Shown here in pieces: positions 14,292 to 18,083 of a stretch of 18,083 bases of DNA. The translations under genes were made by a program, and so were the position numbers. This DNA comes from a bacterium (GTDB taxonomy: Bacteria > UBA9089 > CG2-30-40-21): positions 1 to 18,083 of the forward strand of contig JASEHA010000013.1 in assembly GCA_030018795.1 (NCBI GenBank), in the 5' to 3' direction. The notes beneath the pieces were generated by a model, which searched no databases, had not been told where the DNA came from, and saw nothing but the letters and a program-made list of their open reading frames with translations. The first letter of the stretch is position 1. Each line of letters begins with the position of its first letter.

Positions 14292-14756
14292 TCAAAACAA
14301 CCTCACCGCCGTATCCCTCTCCACCCCCTGAGCCTCAACCTCAATCCCCATCTTTGCTATCTGTTTCAATGACTCCATCTCCTCAGGAGAAACATACACA
14401 GCATTACTCACCACACAGGTTCTGGAACTATTTCGAGACATAACCCCAAGATTAAGCTTATTCACCCTGATTCCAGTTTGTATTACCAGCAGGGCATCCT
14501 CAACACTTCCAACAAGGATAATGCTTCGTCTTGTATTTTTTGCCTGTTCTCTTGCCATATCAGGCATCTCTTGCCTCTTATAAAAGCAAACCGTAACATT
14601 ATCTGGTACGCCACTGAGTTGAAGCCGCCTTTCCAGATCATTCCCAGCTATTCTGTCACTAATTACAACAATGTGCTGATATTCTAACCCCTTCCATCCT
14701 TGAATTATCTGCCCATGAATAAATCTCTCATCAATGCGAAACAAAACAATGTTCAT
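14292..14756 (-). CDS. PTS mannose-class component EIIB
   Basis: A 154-residue cytoplasmic phosphotransfer protein that receives phosphate from EIIA and passes it to the sugar at EIIC-EIID. The family N-terminus FRIDERFIHGQIIQGW contains the phosphorylated histidine, His14. The following VISDRIAGNDLERRLQ and the C-terminal VYVSPEEMESLKQIAKMGIEVEAQ stretch also fit the mannose/sorbose EIIB family. The ATG overlaps the EIIA stop by four bases (ATGA) with only a weak ribosome binding site, so translation is probably coupled. Length is usual. Confidence 0.92.
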   Translation of the reverse strand: MNIVLFRIDERFIHGQIIQGWKGLEYQHIVVISDRIAGNDLERRLQLSGVPDNVTVCFYKRQEMPDMAREQAKNTRRSIILVGSVEDALLVIQTGIRVNKLNLGVMSRNSSRTCVVSNAVYVSPEEMESLKQIAKMGIEVEAQGVERDTAVRLF

Positions 14757-15181
14757 AATTTACAGGATACACCTACCTTATCAATCATTTCCCTCAGATT
14801 GATAATACTCTTAACCCCTGCCTTCTGAACAGCAGCAGCAACATCCTTTGCCTTACCGTCATGCCTATAGTTAATAAGCTTTATAACCATAGGCAGATTA
14901 ACACCAGATATAACCTCTACATTTCCTTCTTCTTCATCCCTTAGAAATGCACCAGCGATGGTGCAGCAGTTTCCGCCAATAAGATCAACGAATATCACTA
15001 CACCATCCCCATCATTTACACTATCTATTGCTTGTCTAACCTTTTGAGTAAGCTCCTCACCAGATTCATGAGGGAAAAAGGGAACTGCCTCAATCTTTTC
15101 ACATTTTCCTACAATCAACTCTGCGGTCTTAACAATCTCGATCCCCATGCAGCCATGGGTTACGACTACAATCCCAATCAT
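14753..15181 (-). CDS. PTS mannose-class component EIIA
   Basis: A 142-residue cytoplasmic protein that takes phosphate from HPr on His9 (MIGIVVVTHG) and gives it to EIIB. The family's DGDGVVIFVDLIGGN segment and ISGVNLPMVIKLINYR block are present. Most relatives read GGSP after DL; here it is GGNCCT, a small variation. EIIA is separate here rather than fused to EIIB as in Escherichia coli ManX. The gene starts 133 bases after ahcY, and the spacer carries a 9-bp inverted repeat. Confidence 0.92.
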   Translation of the reverse strand: MIGIVVVTHGCMGIEIVKTAELIVGKCEKIEAVPFFPHESGEELTQKVRQAIDSVNDGDGVVIFVDLIGGNCCTIAGAFLRDEEEGNVEVISGVNLPMVIKLINYRHDGKAKDVAAAVQKAGVKSIINLREMIDKVGVSCKL

Positions 15182-15206
15182 TCTTGCACTCCTTAAGCAT
15201 GAGAGA

Positions 15207-15222
15207 ATACGAAATACGAAAC
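15207..15222. repeat. Heptameric AATACGA tandem repeat
   Basis: AATACGA is repeated twice and followed by AA in the ahcY-EIIA spacer. It uses the same TACGAAA word as the in-frame expansion in the EIID gene. Confidence 0.45.
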
Positions 15223-15229
15223 TAAAGAG

Positions 15230-15279
15230 TGCGGAAGTTTGAGAGCTTTATTCGCTCACACACATTTGTTACTTCCGCA
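15230..15279. repeat. 9-bp inverted repeat in the ahcY-EIIA spacer
   Basis: TGCGGAAGT (15230-15238) pairs with ACTTCCGCA (15271-15279) across a 32-base loop that itself can pair weakly (GAG.GC with GCTC). It lies after ahcY on the transcribed strand. Without a T-tract it is not a standard terminator; it could be an attenuator or a processing site. Confidence 0.5.
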
Positions 15280-15314
15280 TTCCTCCTTTCGCATTCCTGC
15301 TTTCACATTTTCTC

Positions 15315-16571
15315 TTACGTTCCCATTTCCCATGAAGCCAGATACTCTGTTTGTTCCTGTGTCAGGGTATCTATCTTTATATCCATGGAGGCTAACTTTA
15401 ATCTGGCTATTTCCCTATCCATATGTTCTGGAACAGGATAAACAGCTTTTTTCAGGCTGCTATTTTCCTTAGACATATATTCTGCAGCCAGTGCCTGATT
15501 AGCAAAGCTCATATCCATAACACAGGCAGGATGTCCCTCTGCTGCGGCTAAGTTAATCAACCTTCCCTCTCCAAGCAGATATATCTTTTTGCCATCAGTC
15601 AGGGTATATTCATCTGTAAAATCCCTTACCTGTCGTTTAGATACAGCCATAGCTTCTAAGGCATCAATATTTAACTCAACATTAAAATGCCCTGAATTGG
15701 CAACAACCGCACCATCCAGCATCACCTTAAAATGCTCTGCATCAATAACATGCTTATTCCCGGTCACGGTCACAAAGATATGACCAATTCTGGCAGCTTC
15801 ACTGATAGGCATTATTTCAAACCCATCCATCGTTGCCTCAAGGGCAACAAGTGGATTTATCTCAGTAACAATAACCCTGGCACCCATCCCCTTTGCTCTC
15901 ATGGCCAATCCCTTGCCGCACCAGCCATACCCGCAAACAACAAAGTTTTTACCAGCAAGCAGGATATTGGTTGCCCGCAGGACACCATCTATGGTACTTT
16001 GACCCGTGCCATAGCGATTATCAAACAAGTGTTTTGTCAGGGCATCATTGACGGCAACGATAGGGTATTTTAACACACCATCCTTTGCCATAGCCTTTAG
16101 TCTGATAACACCGGTTGTAGTCTCTTCTGTCCCGCCAACAATACCCGCTAAGAGATCCTGTCTTGTCGTATGAATAGCCGACACCATATCTGCCCCATCA
16201 TCCATAGTAATATGGGGTTTAATATCCAGAGCACTATTGAGATGCTTATAATACGTTTCATTGTCCTCACCCTTGATAGCAAAGGTAGAGATATTAAAAT
16301 GAGTAACCAGGCTTGCCGCGACATCATCCTGGGTAGAGAGTGGATTAGAGGCACAAAGTGCAACCTCTGCCCCACCAGCCACCAATGTATCCATCAAATT
16401 GGCTGTCTCTGTGGTTACATGCAAACAGGCAGCCAGCCGTAGACCAGCCAGCGGCTTTTCCTTCAAAAATCTTTCCTTTATCAATTTCAAAACAGGCATC
16501 TGCCTGCCTGCCCATTCAATCCTTAGCCTTCCCTTTTCAGCTAAGTTTATATCCCTGACATCAAAATTCAT
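15315..16571 (-). CDS. ahcY: Adenosylhomocysteinase (S-adenosyl-L-homocysteine hydrolase)
   Basis: A 418-residue cytoplasmic NAD-dependent enzyme that splits S-adenosylhomocysteine into homocysteine and adenosine, removing the product of methyltransferases. Catalytic positions line up with the characterised human enzyme: His51, Asp125, Glu150, Lys180 and Asp184. The NAD-binding segment is VVCGYGWCGKGLAMRAKGMGA-type (211-231), and EETTTGVIRLKAM (149-161) is intact. The length matches the shorter bacterial/archaeal form. GAGGAGG before the ATG is a strong ribosome binding site. It follows metK by 156 bases, so production and disposal of S-adenosyl compounds are linked here. Confidence 0.96.
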   Translation of the reverse strand: MNFDVRDINLAEKGRLRIEWAGRQMPVLKLIKERFLKEKPLAGLRLAACLHVTTETANLMDTLVAGGAEVALCASNPLSTQDDVAASLVTHFNISTFAIKGEDNETYYKHLNSALDIKPHITMDDGADMVSAIHTTRQDLLAGIVGGTEETTTGVIRLKAMAKDGVLKYPIVAVNDALTKHLFDNRYGTGQSTIDGVLRATNILLAGKNFVVCGYGWCGKGLAMRAKGMGARVIVTEINPLVALEATMDGFEIMPISEAARIGHIFVTVTGNKHVIDAEHFKVMLDGAVVANSGHFNVELNIDALEAMAVSKRQVRDFTDEYTLTDGKKIYLLGEGRLINLAAAEGHPACVMDMSFANQALAAEYMSKENSSLKKAVYPVPEHMDREIARLKLASMDIKIDTLTQEQTEYLASWEMGT

Positions 16572-16590
16572 ACTGCCTCCTCTTAATAAT

Positions 16591-16714
16591 TTACCACAAA
16601 GGACACAAAAGACACAGAGGACACAGAGGTTATAAGAAAATCCCTCAACTCCATTGATAGGTTTGCATCCTACCTTCTTTGTGTTTTCTGTGTTTTCTGT
16701 GTTCTCTGTGGTAA
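16591..16714. repeat. Inverted pair of 38-base arms built from 9-base units
   Basis: The left arm (16591-16628) begins TTACCACA and continues in 9-base units of the form GACACARAR. The right arm (16677-16714) is its inverted copy, ending TGTGGTAA. By eye 31 of 38 positions agree and the differences are all purine changes. The arms flank 48 bases and fill the metK-ahcY spacer, so the transcript between the two genes could form a long hairpin. A further fragment, ACCACAGAGATCACA, occurs near 17993. Confidence 0.75.
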
Positions 16715-16727
16715 TATATGGTGATCC

Positions 16728-17867
16728 TTACTTCTTGCATTCCCTTAACATTTCAGCCTTATCTGTATTTTCCCAAGCAAAACCATCTTCTTCCCTGCCA
16801 AAGTGTCCAAAGGCTGCTGTTTGCTTATAGATTGGCTTTTGAAGCTGCAATGTTCTCACAATCCCTCTTGGGGTCAGGTCAAAGTGTTCCCGAACCAATT
16901 TCTCTATTCTATCATCTGGTATCTTACCTGTTCCGTGAGTATCAACCATAACCGAGACAGGTGCAGCAACACCGATAGCATAAGAAAACTGTATCTCACA
17001 CTCCTTTGCCAATCCAGCAGCAACAATATTTTTGGCCACATACCTGGCCATATAGGCAGCAGAACGGTCTACCTTTGATGGATCTTTGCCTGAAAAGCAT
17101 CCGCCGCCATGTCTTGCCCAGCCACCGTAGGTATCAACAATAATCTTTCTTCCGGTAAGCCCTGTATCTGCCTGGGGCCCGCCAATAATAAATCTTCCGG
17201 TAGGATTGATGAAATATTTTGTATTCTTGAGCAGCTCTTGAGGGATAACATGCTTGATCACCTCTTCGATGACCCCTTCCCGAATGGTTTCTATGGTTAC
17301 ATCCTCATCATGCTGAGCAGAGATAACCACAGTATCTATCCTTGATGGCTTACCATCAACATACTCTACCGTTACCTGAGATTTGCCATCAGGTCTTACC
17401 CATGGCAACAACATCCCTCTTCTGACATAAGAAAGGCGTCTGGCCAATTTATGAGCCAACATGATTGGTAATGGCATTAACTCCTTGGTTTCATCTGTAG
17501 CATAGCCGAACATCATCCCCTGATCACCTGCACCCTCTCTATCCACACCAAGGGCAATATCCGGAGACTGTTCATTGATAGAGGTAATCACCGAACAATC
17601 CTGGAAATCAAGTCCAAAGGCAGGATTAGTATAGCCAGCATCCTTGATAGCAGCCCTGACAACCTTTGGCACATCAACATAGCAGCTCGTGGTTATTTCA
17701 CCAGCCACAAACACCAGACCCATAGCAATAAGCGTCTCACAGGCAACCCTTCCATCAGGGTCATTCTCCATAATGGCATCAAGAACCGCATCTGATATCT
17801 GATCAGCCAGCTTATCCGGATGCCCTTCTGTTACTGATTCTGAGGTAAACAAAAAATTCTTCTTCAT
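16728..17867 (-). CDS. metK: S-adenosylmethionine synthetase (methionine adenosyltransferase)
   Basis: A 379-residue cytoplasmic enzyme making S-adenosylmethionine from methionine and ATP. Conserved elements are the N-terminal TEGHPDKLADQISDA (His16, Asp18, Lys19), the ATP-binding EGAGDQGMMFGYA (111-123) and the loop HGGGCFSGKDPSKVDRSAAY (253-272), which has Cys where many relatives have Ala. Length is standard. AAGGAGG lies 13 bases upstream, with a closer AAGGAA directly before the ATG. A consensus promoter begins about 50 bases upstream. No riboswitch-sized leader exists. Confidence 0.97.
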   Translation of the reverse strand: MKKNFLFTSESVTEGHPDKLADQISDAVLDAIMENDPDGRVACETLIAMGLVFVAGEITTSCYVDVPKVVRAAIKDAGYTNPAFGLDFQDCSVITSINEQSPDIALGVDREGAGDQGMMFGYATDETKELMPLPIMLAHKLARRLSYVRRGMLLPWVRPDGKSQVTVEYVDGKPSRIDTVVISAQHDEDVTIETIREGVIEEVIKHVIPQELLKNTKYFINPTGRFIIGGPQADTGLTGRKIIVDTYGGWARHGGGCFSGKDPSKVDRSAAYMARYVAKNIVAAGLAKECEIQFSYAIGVAAPVSVMVDTHGTGKIPDDRIEKLVREHFDLTPRGIVRTLQLQKPIYKQTAAFGHFGREEDGFAWENTDKAEMLRECKK

Positions 17868-17914
17868 TTCCTTACAACTTCCTCCTTGATATTAAATTAA
17901 TCTGACAATCATAC

Positions 17915-17943
17915 ATTATATCTCAATTTCAGGGATATGTCAA
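17915..17943 (-). promoter_or_regulatory. Consensus sigma70-type promoter of metK
   Basis: On the - strand TTGACA (17938-17943) and TATAAT (17915-17920) are both perfect, with the ideal 17-base spacer (17921-17937). Transcription would start near 17908, giving a metK leader of about 40 bases. This is the best promoter in the window and probably drives metK-ahcY and perhaps the PTS genes beyond. Confidence 0.85.
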
Positions 17944-18018
17944 GACAAATTATTTCAGGTTTGTAGCCACTCAGTGAACGGGGGAAAGATTAACCACAGA
18001 GATCACATTAGAGCACTA

Positions 18019-18083
18019 GTGTCGTGTTAACCCTTCAGTGTCGCATAGAGATGATATAATTGTAGGATGGGTGCTAACCCATC
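18019..18083. mobile_element. Second copy of the TA-flanked miniature element, cut by the window edge
   Basis: After TA (18017-18018) the 65 bases to the window end match the reverse complement of the element at 14163-14265 with a single difference (T for C at the ninth to tenth position of the end). The other half lies outside the window. The near identity suggests recent spread. Confidence 0.75.

Noticed and set aside
16591..16714. CRISPR array
   Set aside because: The 9-base units are contiguous, without spacers, and appear as an inverted pair; no cas genes are nearby.
17868..17990. SAM riboswitch upstream of metK
   Set aside because: The leader after the consensus promoter is about 40 bases with no paired elements of a riboswitch.
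1..18083. tRNA or rRNA genes
   Set aside because: No cloverleaf or rRNA-like segment was recognised by eye in the intergenic stretches; a covariance search could settle this.

Overview
This is an 18 kb, moderately AT-rich bacterial chromosome segment that looks like an ordinary housekeeping and transport neighbourhood littered with small non-coding repeats. Nothing seen fixes the taxon. Bacterial-type ribosome binding sites, a lipoprotein-type PstS, a protein with an export signal, a Uma2-family nuclease, a RelE-like toxin-antitoxin remnant and many dispersed palindromes suggest an uncultivated, repeat-rich bacterial lineage; this is inference only.

Layout. The left 4.1 kb runs on the + strand: a Uma2-family nuclease gene whose end overlaps pstS, then pstC, pstA and pstB, a complete phosphate ABC importer without phoU. 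From about 4.4 kb to the right edge every gene is on the - strand. In transcription order, right to left: metK and ahcY (S-adenosylmethionine synthesis and S-adenosylhomocysteine removal) behind a consensus sigma70-type promoter; EIIA and EIIB of a mannose-class phosphotransferase system (PTS); a 406-base gap holding a miniature transposon; EIIC and EIID; ptsH (HPr) and ptsI (enzyme I); a bifunctional phosphoglucose/phosphomannose isomerase; a secreted or periplasmic TPR protein; folD; an antitoxin and its frameshifted toxin; a four-domain ribosomal protein S1; and a small flavin reductase-like protein.

How the genes work together. PstSCAB imports phosphate. EI, HPr and EIIA-EIIB-EIIC-EIID form an unbroken phosphorelay from PEP to a sugar, and the isomerase next to ptsI would feed glucose-6-P or mannose-6-P into glycolysis. 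MetK, AhcY and FolD belong to methyl-group and one-carbon metabolism.

Non-coding structure is the most distinctive part. (1) A TA-flanked 103-bp palindromic element (MITE-like) at 14163-14265, nearly identical to the sequence running off the right edge, with a solo end near 4266. (2) A two-hairpin dispersed repeat, four full copies and one half copy, two of them inside the pst operon. (3) Nine-base tandem repeats, two of which are expanded in frame inside PstS and EIID. (4) An inverted pair of 9-base-period repeats between metK and ahcY. Within genes, the oddities are a toxin broken by one base in an A5 tract and a PstB in which the Q-loop glutamine and the H-loop histidine are both replaced. 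I found no clear new defence or biosynthetic system.
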